This document shows positions 35,537 to 44,092 of a stretch of DNA of 64,000 nt, piece by piece. The translations under genes were made by a program, and so were the position numbers. Under the pieces are notes generated by a model, which searched no databases, was not told the origin of the DNA, and worked only from the letters and a program-made list of their open reading frames with translations. Every line of letters begins with the position of its first letter. Positions within the stretch are counted from its first letter, which is position 1. Source of the stretch: JBAXTE01 sp963556065 (GTDB lineage: Bacteria; Bacteroidota; Bacteroidia; Bacteroidales; WCHB1-69). The stretch spans positions 1 to 64,000 of the forward strand of contig CAUVYH020000012.1 in NCBI GenBank assembly GCA_963556065.3, in the 5' to 3' direction.

Positions 35537-37879
35537 TCATTTCCCCATCCTAAACAATTCATCCAACTCTTTTTGGGCAGGGGTAACATCTCCATTCGGT
35601 GATTGGAGTTGATTAAACGGAACTACGAAGGTGCACCCTTCACGATAGCGGCTGCATCCATAAGCCGATTTGCCCTTGAGCATCTCCCCTTCCCCGCATT
35701 TCGGGCAGACTAATTTTTCCGGCTTTGAAGCCTCCGTCTTTGGTTTTTCATCGGCATCGGGTTGAAATTGTGCTTTAAACGCTGCGTCCAAAACAATCAT
35801 TCCATTTTGCTTCTTGCCCTCCACTTCGAATCCTTTAATTTTTGGAGATTTGCCTTTGGAAATAAGTGTAAGCAGTTGTTTATCGGTCAATTTTTTCCCA
35901 AACTGGGTGAATTCCACCTTAAAGTCGCAACCCGATTTATATTCACTGCAACCAAAAGCGGTATTGCCTTTGAGCAGTTTCCCTTGTTTACATTTCGGGC
36001 AAACTGCCGTTTCTTCGGTTTTTGAGGGTGTAGCCGCTTTTTTGGGCGATTTTTCATCCGGTTTGGGGGATTCCTTTTTCACCTCATCCTGTGCGATGCT
36101 GATGTAGGAAGCATTCTCTTTCTTGACTTCATTCACCAAGTCGGAAACCATCTGTTTCATCTCATCCAAGAACAGTTTGGGGTCGTACTCTCCACGTTCT
36201 ATCTGGCGAAGTTTCCTCTCCCACATCCCAGTCAGTTCAACCGATTTCAACAAATCATTCCGAATGGTGTTAATTAGCTGAATTCCAGTTTGCGTGGGCA
36301 CCAGATTCTTCTTCTCCCGTAAAACATATTTGCGTTTAAACAATGTTTCAATAATGTTTGCCCGTGTGGACGGGCGACCGATTCCATTCTCTTTCATCAC
36401 CTCCCTCAACTCTTCATCATCAATTTGTTTGCCCGCAGTCTCCATGGCCCGCAACAAGGTAGCTTCGGTGTGCATTTTTGGAGGTTGGGTTTGCTTTTCG
36501 AGCAAATCGGGTATATGAGCCCCCCGCTCTCCCTTTACAAAAGTGGGCATCAATTGATCTTCATTACCCTCTGCTTCTTCATTATCGGTCTCTTTTTTAG
36601 GATAAAGCACCCGCCAACCCTCTTCCAGAATCTCTTTTCCGGTCGCTTTAAATTCAGTTCCATCCACATCACCAATAACCGTAGTATTGGAAACAATGCA
36701 ATCGGGGTAGAAAACAGCGATAAATCGCCGTGCAATGAGGTCATAGACCTGCTTTTCGTGGAGCATAAGTCCAACAGGTTTTATTCCTGTGGGAATAATT
36801 GCATGGTGATCGGTAATTTTTTTATCATCAAAAACTTTTTTGCTCTTCCGGATCGGTTTTCCCAATAGCGGAGCGATAAAGTTTGCATACGGATCCAAAT
36901 TTTTCAGGATGCCTTCAATTTTCGGATAGACATCATTGGGCAGATAAGTGGTATCAACGCGAGGATAGGTAACCATTTTCTTTTCGTATAGCGACTGGAT
37001 AAGTTTCAGGGTGTCATCAGCCGAAAAGCTGAACTTTTTATTGCATTCCACTTGTAGCGAGGTTAAATCGAACAGTTTCGGGGGCTGTTCCGTCCCTTTT
37101 TTCTTTTCGAAGGAAAGGATTTCAAAATCATGGTTCTTGATATTTTCCAAAATCTTGAGCGCATCCTCGCGGGTATCGTAGCGGCCTTTGGTGGAATTGA
37201 AAAGCACTTCACGGTATTTTGTTTTAAGCTCCCAATAGGTTTTGGGAACAAAATTCCTTATCTCCTCAAAGCGATTGACAAGCAGAGCCAACGTAGGCGT
37301 TTGTACCCTGCCGATGGAGAGCACTCCTTTGCCGTTTGCATATTTTAAAGTATAAAGCCGGCTTGCATTCATCCCCAGCAGCCAATCGCCAATAGCTCGG
37401 GCATTTCCGGCAGCATAGAGCAAATCGAAGTCGGCTCCTTCTTTCAGTTTGGTGAATCCCTCCTTGATGGCTTCATCGGTCAGCGACGAAATCCAAAGCC
37501 GTTTGATGGGCTTCTTGCATTGCGCCTTGGTGAGCACCCAGCGCTGAATCAGTTCCCCTTCGATTCCGGCATCACCGCAGTTTATCACTTCATCGCAACC
37601 AGTCACCAGCGTTTCTATCGTATGAAACTGTTTTTGCACGCCATCGTTATCGATCAACTTGATGCCAAAGCGCGAAGGAATCATGGGCAACTCATATAAG
37701 TTCCACCATTTCCAACGGTCGGTATAATCGTCGGGGCTTTTGAGGGTACACAAGTGACCGAAAGTCCAGGTAACCTGATAACCGTTTCCTTCAAAGAACC
37801 CGTCCTTACGGTTGTTTGCTCCCAAAATACGGGCAATTTCCTTGGCTACACTTGGTTTTTCGGCAATACAGACTTTCAT
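35537..37879 (-). CDS. topB: DNA topoisomerase III (type IA)
   Basis: Type IA topoisomerase of 780 aa that passes single strands and resolves recombination or replication intermediates. Visible are the TOPRIM start VCIAEKPSVAKEIARILG and NCGDAGIEGELIQRWV (acidic metal residues), LSIGRVQTPTLALL, the catalytic Tyr near 300 in MVTYPRVDTTYLP, and HHAIIPTG. Two C-terminal zinc-ribbon-like repeats follow, each CPKCxxGxxLKGxxAxGCSxYxxGC. Length and order match TopB, not TopA. A TTG-N20-TAAATTTG promoter lies just upstream. Confidence 0.93.
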   Translation of the reverse strand: MKVCIAEKPSVAKEIARILGANNRKDGFFEGNGYQVTWTFGHLCTLKSPDDYTDRWKWWNLYELPMIPSRFGIKLIDNDGVQKQFHTIETLVTGCDEVINCGDAGIEGELIQRWVLTKAQCKKPIKRLWISSLTDEAIKEGFTKLKEGADFDLLYAAGNARAIGDWLLGMNASRLYTLKYANGKGVLSIGRVQTPTLALLVNRFEEIRNFVPKTYWELKTKYREVLFNSTKGRYDTREDALKILENIKNHDFEILSFEKKKGTEQPPKLFDLTSLQVECNKKFSFSADDTLKLIQSLYEKKMVTYPRVDTTYLPNDVYPKIEGILKNLDPYANFIAPLLGKPIRKSKKVFDDKKITDHHAIIPTGIKPVGLMLHEKQVYDLIARRFIAVFYPDCIVSNTTVIGDVDGTEFKATGKEILEEGWRVLYPKKETDNEEAEGNEDQLMPTFVKGERGAHIPDLLEKQTQPPKMHTEATLLRAMETAGKQIDDEELREVMKENGIGRPSTRANIIETLFKRKYVLREKKNLVPTQTGIQLINTIRNDLLKSVELTGMWERKLRQIERGEYDPKLFLDEMKQMVSDLVNEVKKENASYISIAQDEVKKESPKPDEKSPKKAATPSKTEETAVCPKCKQGKLLKGNTAFGCSEYKSGCDFKVEFTQFGKKLTDKQLLTLISKGKSPKIKGFEVEGKKQNGMIVLDAAFKAQFQPDADEKPKTEASKPEKLVCPKCGEGEMLKGKSAYGCSRYREGCTFVVPFNQLQSPNGDVTPAQKELDELFRMGK

Positions 37880-37899
37880 TGGACAAATTCAATTTTGAA

Positions 37900-37930
37900 C
37901 AAATTTACGAATTTTATCGAGATGTATCAA
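37900..37930 (-). promoter_or_regulatory. Promoter of topB
   Basis: Minus strand: -33 TTG (37928-37930), 20-base spacer, -7 TAAATTTG (37900-37907), about 20 bases before the ATG. Confidence 0.6.
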
Positions 37931-38155
37931 TGTGCTAATTTGCCAATGTGCTAATTTGCCAATTTGAAAATGAATCAATTTGAAAATTATGCTACGCGAG
38001 TATGAGGATTGACGCAGGGTTCTTGAAGATGCGGTAATGTGATAATGCGATAATGTGCCAATTTGAAGATTTGAAAATTTGAAGTTTAAGATAGCCAATG
38101 TGTTAATGCAATAATGTGTTAATAGGCTAATACGACGAGGCCAAAAAGCAAAAGA
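37921..38155. repeat. Low-complexity 'gtgctaatttgcc' repeat tract
   Basis: Irregular tandem copies of aatgtgctaatttgcca / tttgaaaatttgaa / gcgataatgtg. Open frames here translate to monotonous QIGxLAHxHI strings and are not genes. Confidence 0.7.
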
Positions 38156-38638
38156 TCAATCCAGATCATGAATTGAAAAAGCAAAGGGCATTACAAGTTT
38201 CGTCCGCACGATTTCCCCGTTTTTTTTGCCTGGAATCCATTTTGGCATTCGCTTGATCACCCGAATCACTTCCACAGAAAACGAAGGGTGTGGACTTTTA
38301 ACAATTTTGACATTCGTAATCGACCCATCTTTTTCAATCACAAAAGAGACATAAACTTTCCCTTCCACATTATCGGGGACATCCAACGGGTAATAGACGT
38401 TTTTCTTTAGGTATTTCACCAGTGCGATATCTCCCCCGGGAAATGTTGCCGTTTTATCGGGATTTTTGCATATTTCATCATCCTTAGTCACCCGAACAGG
38501 TTCACTTGGCACCGTAAAGGGGTCATACCCACTTTCCGGAGTCACTTTACCCTTGATAGATGTTGAATCCGCTGAATTCTGTCCAAACATTGCAAACGAC
38601 ATTGAAAGACAAAATAAAAACAAAAGGAGATTTTTCAT
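38156..38638 (-). CDS. Secreted TonB C-terminal domain protein (array member 1)
   Basis: A 160-aa protein: signal peptide 1-20 (FAMFGQ), then a single TonB_C domain (about 65-160) with FPGGDIALVKYLKKNVYYP, GKVYVSFVIEKDGSITNVKI and MPKWIPGKKNGEIV. Unlike canonical TonB it has a cleavable signal and no membrane anchor or Pro-rich linker. It would therefore be free in the periplasm, possibly binding receptors or peptidoglycan rather than transducing energy. It is the last of five adjacent paralogues on the minus strand. The start is the ATG at 38638; the frame also opens at a TTG two codons upstream. Confidence 0.83.
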   Translation of the reverse strand: MKNLLLFLFCLSMSFAMFGQNSADSTSIKGKVTPESGYDPFTVPSEPVRVTKDDEICKNPDKTATFPGGDIALVKYLKKNVYYPLDVPDNVEGKVYVSFVIEKDGSITNVKIVKSPHPSFSVEVIRVIKRMPKWIPGKKNGEIVRTKLVMPFAFSIHDLD

Positions 38639-38671
38639 ACGCAAAAGTTCAGATGAATTATTGGCCGTCGT

Positions 38672-39505
38672 TTAGTTGAGAATAAATTTAATCGGAAGCA
38701 CGAATTGAGTCCTCACCGGTTTACCCCGTTGTTTTCCCGGATTCCATTTTGGCATTAATTTGACCACTCGCACGCATTCTTCATCGCAACCGCTTCCTAT
38801 ATCCCGTAAAACCTTAATATGAGTCAGCGAACCATCAATTTCCACTACAAGTTCAATATATACGGTTCCTTGGATATTGTTTTCTCTAGCTTCCTGAGGA
38901 TATTTTAAGCTATGAGCCAAATAGTTCATCCTTGCTTCATCACCTCCAGGAAAACCAGGAGAGATTTCGACCACGCTATAAGCCACAGTGGGATCTTTGG
39001 GATCTTTGGAAACTTCAATCAGCTCGCCATTCTTGAATTTACGAATGAACATCATTGATCCGTCTTCGAAATACTCATAATTATCCCCATCTTTTAGATT
39101 ATTCAAATAATTCATTCTTATCTTCATTTTTCCGCTGGGATAATAGTCCAAGGCTTCACCTTGAATTGTATCGTTTATGCAATTGTACTCCGACGATTTG
39201 ATCCCGTTTTCGAAATAGGTGATAAAATGGCCGTGTTTGATTTCGGGTGACAGAGATGAATAGTGTCCTTTTTCGATGGGCGTGCCACTCTTTGAATAAT
39301 AATCGATGGTGAAGCCGGATTCAATCTGTTGCCTGACCCGATAATAATCGGCACCATTGAAATCCGATTTTTTCCATTCTTTGTCGAAATAAGTGGTATC
39401 TAATATGGCTCTAACCGATTCCGACCGAGTTGAATCCGTTGAATTTTGTCCAAACATTACAAACGGCATTGAAAGGCAAAACGAGATAAAAAGTGTTTTT
39501 TTCAT
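38672..39505 (-). CDS. Secreted MORN-like plus TonB C-terminal domain protein (array member 2)
   Basis: A 277-aa protein: signal peptide (about 1-19, FVMFGQ), then MORN/antitoxin-like repeats at about 65-160 (KHGHFITYFENGIKSSEYN, EALDYYPSGKMKIRMNYLNN, DGDNYEYFEDGSMMF). A TonB_C domain follows at about 180-277 (FPGGDEARMNYLAHSLKYP, GTVYIELVVEIDGSLTHIKV, MPKWNPGKQRG). The TonB_C part is close in sequence to member 3, next upstream, pointing to recent duplication. The protein is predicted to be periplasmic. Confidence 0.83.
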   Translation of the reverse strand: MKKTLFISFCLSMPFVMFGQNSTDSTRSESVRAILDTTYFDKEWKKSDFNGADYYRVRQQIESGFTIDYYSKSGTPIEKGHYSSLSPEIKHGHFITYFENGIKSSEYNCINDTIQGEALDYYPSGKMKIRMNYLNNLKDGDNYEYFEDGSMMFIRKFKNGELIEVSKDPKDPTVAYSVVEISPGFPGGDEARMNYLAHSLKYPQEARENNIQGTVYIELVVEIDGSLTHIKVLRDIGSGCDEECVRVVKLMPKWNPGKQRGKPVRTQFVLPIKFILN

Positions 39506-39536
39506 GAGTAAATATTCATGTTTAACTTTTGAAATT

Positions 39537-39968
39537 TTAATTTAAAATAAATTTAAATGGCAATAGAAACTGGGTTCTAACATATTCGCCCCGTTGTTTT
39601 CCCGGTTTCCATTTAGGCATCAACTTCACGACTCGGATACTCTCTTCGTCACAACCGCCACCAATTCCTCGCTTAACCTTAATATTTGTCAGCGAACCGT
39701 CTTTTTCAACAATAAACTCAATATATACAACACCTTCTATGTTGTTTTCTCTTGCTTCCTTAGGATATCTTAAATTGCGAGCTAAAAATTTCATTCTCGC
39801 TTTATCACCTCCCGGAAAATCAGGCATCTCTTCAACAACAAAATAAGCATTTCCATCGTCTTTAGGCTCACGGGTTCTAATTAATATTTTTGCAGAATCC
39901 GCTGAATTCTGACCCAATAATGCGAACTGCATTAAAAGGCAAAATAAGATAAATGTAATTTTCTTCAT
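39537..39968 (-). CDS. Secreted TonB C-terminal domain protein (array member 3)
   Basis: A 143-aa protein made of a signal peptide (1-19, FALLGQ) and one TonB_C domain (FPGGDKARMKFLARNLRYP, GVVYIEFIVEKDGSLTNIKV, MPKWKPGKQRG). It is the shortest array member, essentially a free domain. It shares with member 2 the distinctive GxGCDEExxRVVKLMPKW stretch and the final residues FKFILN, so the two are recent duplicates, with or without the MORN segment. Confidence 0.83.
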   Translation of the reverse strand: MKKITFILFCLLMQFALLGQNSADSAKILIRTREPKDDGNAYFVVEEMPDFPGGDKARMKFLARNLRYPKEARENNIEGVVYIEFIVEKDGSLTNIKVKRGIGGGCDEESIRVVKLMPKWKPGKQRGEYVRTQFLLPFKFILN

Positions 39969-39991
39969 ATTTGAAATCTTAAAGGTTAACT

Positions 39992-41050
39992 TTAATCCAA
40001 GGTAAATACTACCGGAAGCACAACCGCGACTCTCACAGTCTTATCCCTTTGCATACCCGGCTCCCATTTAGGCATCAGTTTAACAAGCCGAAGCGCCTCT
40101 TCGCCGCAACCATATCCAATTTCATCCCGCTTTATCGAAGGCATGGAGATCGACCCGTCGCGTTCCACTACAAATTCAATATATACGACCCCTTCTTTCC
40201 CCTTTTCCTTCGCTCTTTCGGGATAAACAAGATTGTCTTTTATGAATTTCTTTCTCTCCTTCTCACCCCCCGGAAACCTTGGGGGGGCTTCACAAACAAT
40301 ATAAATCGGGGCTTCTTCACTAGGCATATCCTTTGAAAGCCCATTCTCGAAATTTTCTTCTTTAATTTTTACTCCCTCCTGATCGTATGTCGTAAAGATC
40401 CCATCCTTTTTGTCGTTCACATAAGTTCCTTTTGATTTAACCTTTTTATCTTCGAAGTAAATTACATTTTGACCATGTTTTACATTGGGTTTAATCGTTT
40501 TGCACATTTGTTCTTCGACCAATATTCCGTTTTTCCGGTAATAAGAAACCAAAAAGCTTGATTTCCCTTTTTTAATCACACTGTAATGCGAACTCATGGC
40601 CTGATCGACAAGATTATAATTACTATCCAGAAAATCGACCAAACTATCAAACTTCAAGTAATCGAACTGCCTGATTCTGACAGGCAGGGTATATTGATAT
40701 CTGACATTGATCCCATTTGCTATTGCAGGTGACCATGCCGGCATCTTTTTCACCACTCGAACAATTTCGTCGTCCAGCGACTTTAAAATCCCCTTTTTTA
40801 ATTCCACGGAAGACAAAATTCCGTTTCGTTCCACCACAAATTGGACATAAACGGTACCTTCGACATTTTGTTTCAAGGCATCATCTGGCATTATGATGTT
40901 TTTAATCAGATAGCTTCGGCAAGCGGCATCGCCTCCCGTGAAGGTAGGAATAACCTCGCAATTGGCATAAATGCTGTCATTTTTATTCTGGGCGTTAGCC
41001 CCGGCGGTCAGCAAAAAAACACAAATTAAAAACAGCAGATTTTTTTTCAT
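39992..41050 (-). CDS. Secreted protein with two TonB C-terminal domains and MORN-like repeats (array member 4)
   Basis: A 352-aa protein: signal peptide (about 1-20, AGANAQ), first TonB_C domain (about 30-120, FTGGDAACRSYLIKNIIMP ... MPAWSPAIANG), MORN-like repeats (NVIYFEDKKVKSKGTYVND, KDGIFTTYDQEGVKIKEEN), then a second TonB_C (about 255-352, FPGGEKERKKFIKDNLVYP ... MPKWEPGMQRD). Start set at the ATG at 41050 because the upstream extension hides the signal peptide. The domain order matches member 5, so these two are also sister copies. Confidence 0.83.
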   Translation of the reverse strand: MKKNLLFLICVFLLTAGANAQNKNDSIYANCEVIPTFTGGDAACRSYLIKNIIMPDDALKQNVEGTVYVQFVVERNGILSSVELKKGILKSLDDEIVRVVKKMPAWSPAIANGINVRYQYTLPVRIRQFDYLKFDSLVDFLDSNYNLVDQAMSSHYSVIKKGKSSFLVSYYRKNGILVEEQMCKTIKPNVKHGQNVIYFEDKKVKSKGTYVNDKKDGIFTTYDQEGVKIKEENFENGLSKDMPSEEAPIYIVCEAPPRFPGGEKERKKFIKDNLVYPERAKEKGKEGVVYIEFVVERDGSISMPSIKRDEIGYGCGEEALRLVKLMPKWEPGMQRDKTVRVAVVLPVVFTLD

Positions 41051-41076
41051 AGATTTAAAGATATTGGTTTGAATTG

Positions 41077-42213
41077 TTAAAATTTGGCATGCCAAGTAAA
41101 CTTCACTTTAATCGGTTTACCCTTTTTCAAGGCCGGCACCCATTTCGGCATTAATTTGGCCACTCTTACCGCCTCATTATCGAGAAGCGGATGCACGCTT
41201 TGAATCACCTGTATATCCGTCAGCCGGCCATCTGCTTCGACCACGAACTGGGTAATCACTTCCCCGTGAATTTCCTGTTTTCTGGCTTCGGACGGATACA
41301 CCAAATTCTTGTCGATAAATTTGGTCATGGCATCGTCGCCATTGGGAAAATGGGGCAATATCAAATCTTTATTCTTAACTATGTCACTATCGAAATTTGT
41401 GGAATCGGTGGCTAACCGGAACGGATACTTCTCGCTGACCACCACCCCATGTTTATATTCCTTGGTTACCACCAGTGTACTATCTTCCATGTATTCCATC
41501 GACAGGCCTTCCTTCATGTTTTTGACATAAGTGGATTTTTCTTGGATAATCCCATTTTCATAATATATTACAGCCACTCCATTGAGCGAATCCCGAACAT
41601 AGGAATATTCTGATTTTTTCGCCCCATTTTTATAATAGCAGCTAAAACGGCCATTTCGGATAACCGGAGTCAATGATAAATATTCCCCACTTTCAATTTT
41701 AACACGGTCATTATCGAAATATTCGACGACATAACCTTGATTTTTCTTCGTTATCGTCCGATAGAATGCGCATAAACTTTCCGATGTTCTTCGCCAATTT
41801 CCATCATAATACATGGTTCCAGTCATGGCATCATCAGAGAACATCACCCCGATCGGCAAAAGCATTAATGAACGAACCGGTTTCCACTTCACAAGGGCCG
41901 GTTTCCACTTGGTCATCGACATCACCATTTTTTCAATTTCGGCATCAATCGTCGGGTTTATCCCTTGCAGGATTTCCGTTTGACTGATCAAACCCGATTT
42001 CTCGACTACAAACTGGACAAATACGATGCTCGAGATATTTTCGGCATGAAGTTTTTCGTTTTTCAGCCTGATTTGTAAAAAATTGGCGAGTGCGGAATCG
42101 CCACCCACATAAGAGGCACTCAAGGCCGGGTTGATATAGATTGAATCCAAGGTTTGTGCGAACGATAGCTGGATCGAAAATATAAAAAAAAACAGAAGCA
42201 ATAATCTTCTCAT
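41077..42213 (-). CDS. Secreted protein with two TonB C-terminal domains and MORN-like repeats (array member 5)
   Basis: A 378-aa protein, first in transcription order. Signal peptide 1-20 (LSFAQ), a degenerate TonB_C domain (YVGGDSALANFLQIRLK ... MTKWKPALVKW), a run of MORN-like repeats (NGRFSCYYKNGAKKSEYSY, NGVAVIYYENGIIQEKSTY, EGLSMEYMEDSTLVV), and a second TonB_C (FPNGDDAMTKFIDKNLVYP ... MPKWVPALKKG). Start set at the ATG at 42213, with the hydrophobic core LLLLFFFIFSIQL immediately after. Periplasmic location is inferred. Confidence 0.83.
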   Translation of the reverse strand: MRRLLLLFFFIFSIQLSFAQTLDSIYINPALSASYVGGDSALANFLQIRLKNEKLHAENISSIVFVQFVVEKSGLISQTEILQGINPTIDAEIEKMVMSMTKWKPALVKWKPVRSLMLLPIGVMFSDDAMTGTMYYDGNWRRTSESLCAFYRTITKKNQGYVVEYFDNDRVKIESGEYLSLTPVIRNGRFSCYYKNGAKKSEYSYVRDSLNGVAVIYYENGIIQEKSTYVKNMKEGLSMEYMEDSTLVVTKEYKHGVVVSEKYPFRLATDSTNFDSDIVKNKDLILPHFPNGDDAMTKFIDKNLVYPSEARKQEIHGEVITQFVVEADGRLTDIQVIQSVHPLLDNEAVRVAKLMPKWVPALKKGKPIKVKFTWHAKF

Positions 42214-42321
42214 GGTGAAAACTCCTTTGATTATGTTTATGCAAAAGTATAAAGAAATTATGCAATCCCCAAAAAAATCAGAGATCAATCAACCTGAAAG
42301 CAGAATGAGGTGCGAACAAGA

Positions 42322-42356
42322 AATCCCGCCAGAATCGATTTTTTTCTAACGGGATT
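42322..42356 (-). terminator. Possible terminator hairpin
   Basis: AATCCCG (42322-42328) and CGGGATT (42350-42356) can pair, followed on the minus strand by only a short T-rich stretch. It sits just after the end of the gene at 42385. Weak. Confidence 0.3.
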
Positions 42357-42384
42357 ACCTTTTGCTTGTCCATGAATATGGCGA

Positions 42385-43137
42385 TTACTCTTTGGGTGTT
42401 TTTTTACGCTTAAAAATATTCACATAATATTTGACATGCCAAATCGTATGAAAAACAGCGATGATCGTCATGGCAATACCTACTTGAACATGCCAATAAA
42501 GCACTGTGCGATACCAACTTATAACGAAGTCATAATTAAGCTGAACCACTAGAAAGAAGCCAAAAAGGCAAGAAACAAGAAATGTACACAATAAAATCAC
42601 ATTCCATATTTTTCGATGCATCGAAAGTTTCAACTTATTAAGTTTTACCAAAATCCATGTAAAGGCATAAAGGGCAAAAGTAATCAATGAAATTAGAATT
42701 AAACTATAGGGTTTCTCCTTTTCTGCAGTAGTGGTGGCATCGAGTTCAGCTTTTGAAACGGCCGTAGTATCCACTTCGCTTGCGTCCATCGATTTGAATT
42801 CATCCTCTTCCGAAGCTTCCGCATTAGAACCGGATTCTGTGCTTTCGGAATGGATGCATTTATCATGAGTGCAGCCGCTGCAACGTTTGGATTGTTTACT
42901 TTCGTTTCTCTTTTCAACAGCCGCAACTTCTTTTTTCTCCACCGTTTTTGTCCCAAACGTATCCGCTTTGGTTTTTCCTTCGGAATAGTCGCATAATCCA
43001 TTGTTATTGGCATCGTTAAAACGTCCGCAGCCATGAGCACAATTTACCCTATCCCATGGACACTGAGCATAAGATGTGGATGTTATAAAAGCTATAGTTA
43101 GTATTACAAGTGAGGTAATCAGTGATTTAAGCTTCAT
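42385..43137 (-). CDS. Cys-rich membrane protein, DUF4405/cytochrome-b-like
   Basis: A 250-aa envelope protein. The signal peptide is residues 1-24 (TSYAQ). The exported part has CPWDRVNCAHGCGRFNDAN followed by a calcium-loop-like segment (DANNNGLCDYSEG) and a second Cys cluster (CSGCTHDKCIH), then an acidic linker. The C-terminal half has three membrane segments with histidines placed as in b-haem or DUF4405 proteins (LSMHRKIWN, YWHVQVGIAM, FHTIWHVKYY). A role in electron transfer across the membrane is likely but unproven. It follows the gene at 43150-43944 by 12 bases, so they are probably co-transcribed. Confidence 0.65.
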   Translation of the reverse strand: MKLKSLITSLVILTIAFITSTSYAQCPWDRVNCAHGCGRFNDANNNGLCDYSEGKTKADTFGTKTVEKKEVAAVEKRNESKQSKRCSGCTHDKCIHSESTESGSNAEASEEDEFKSMDASEVDTTAVSKAELDATTTAEKEKPYSLILISLITFALYAFTWILVKLNKLKLSMHRKIWNVILLCTFLVSCLFGFFLVVQLNYDFVISWYRTVLYWHVQVGIAMTIIAVFHTIWHVKYYVNIFKRKKTPKE

Positions 43138-43149
43138 TAATTTATAATT

Positions 43150-43944
43150 TTATCCTTTAATTTTCATTGATTTAATAAGTACGTCCAAAGCGACCAGTTT
43201 AAAACCCGCTGAAGGCGAAAAAAGAGTAACCGGATAGTTTGCTTTTTTAGCAAAAACCACTTCTCCCGAAATTTCTTTATTGCCCATATACTCAATTGTC
43301 TTTAGGGGATAGCCCTTCTTAAGCACATCAATATATTGCGAAGATGATTTAATTGACAATTTTGCATTGCTCGACATTAAACGCTGCATAAGCGCATTAA
43401 ACTTTGTTAGATTAAAATCGCCGTTTATCAGAATCTTTTCGGATACCCAAACGGATAGCTTTTTTTTCCCTTCAATCCAAAGTTCATAACGCTGAGTGTT
43501 ATAATTTAACACGATGATTTTATCGATGATTTTTTTTACCGAAACCGCATTCTGGCCCGTACTTTTCTCCGAGGGGTTCTCCATTGATTCCATAATACCC
43601 TCCAGGCGTTTTCGGGCTGCTGCCTGCTTGTCCTTAGGCATCTTGTTTACAATAACTTCCATCTGTTCTTTCAGCCCTGCAATAACACCGGATCTGTATG
43701 CTTCGGGTGTCCCGGTCCAGTATGTTTTGTAGAAATTATTCATTACCGTAATACGCTGAGCATCCAAATCGTAGATATAGGTTGCTTCCTTACCGCCCGA
43801 ACGCATTTTGTTGTTTTGCACTACAATTGTATCAAAAGTGGTCATCCCCTGCGGATTCGATTTTTTCTCAATAAACATCCACCCTGCGAATGATTTTACT
43901 GAGAACATCGATAAAACCAATAAAGAGAAACATATCTTTTTCAT
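43150..43944 (-). CDS. DUF4412-like secreted protein
   Basis: A 264-aa exported protein: signal peptide (about 1-19, VKSFA) then a single beta-rich domain with the pattern of DUF4412 or LolA-like proteins (TFDTIVVQNNKMRSGGKEA, TYIYDLDAQRITVMNN, YPLKTIEYMGNK). It may bind a lipid or other apolar ligand in the periplasm; this is by fold resemblance only. The start is the ATG at 43944; a TTG two codons upstream is also in frame. It lies directly before the Cys-rich membrane protein gene, so the two may act together. Confidence 0.68.
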   Translation of the reverse strand: MKKICFSLLVLSMFSVKSFAGWMFIEKKSNPQGMTTFDTIVVQNNKMRSGGKEATYIYDLDAQRITVMNNFYKTYWTGTPEAYRSGVIAGLKEQMEVIVNKMPKDKQAAARKRLEGIMESMENPSEKSTGQNAVSVKKIIDKIIVLNYNTQRYELWIEGKKKLSVWVSEKILINGDFNLTKFNALMQRLMSSNAKLSIKSSSQYIDVLKKGYPLKTIEYMGNKEISGEVVFAKKANYPVTLFSPSAGFKLVALDVLIKSMKIKG

Positions 43945-44037
43945 ACACAATATAATTTAATATCCGTATAAAAGGCATCCCATCAAAAAGGAAATTGTTT
44001 TATAAGATTATTTCATCTGACCTAATTTGCAAATTTA

Positions 44038-44075
44038 ACAAAAAAAGGCATGCAATCAACAAATCACATGCCTTT
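44038..44075 (-). terminator. Terminator of the S9 peptidase gene
   Basis: Minus strand: AAAGGCATG, 14-nt loop, CATGCCTTT followed by a run of T. It begins 18 bases after the peptidase stop. Confidence 0.75.
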
Positions 44076-44092
44076 CGTAGAAAATCGGAAAA

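Noticed and set aside
37889..38098. Minus-strand open frame of 69 codons beside topB
   Set aside because: Translation is a monotonous product of the gtgctaat repeat tract and overlaps the topB promoter.
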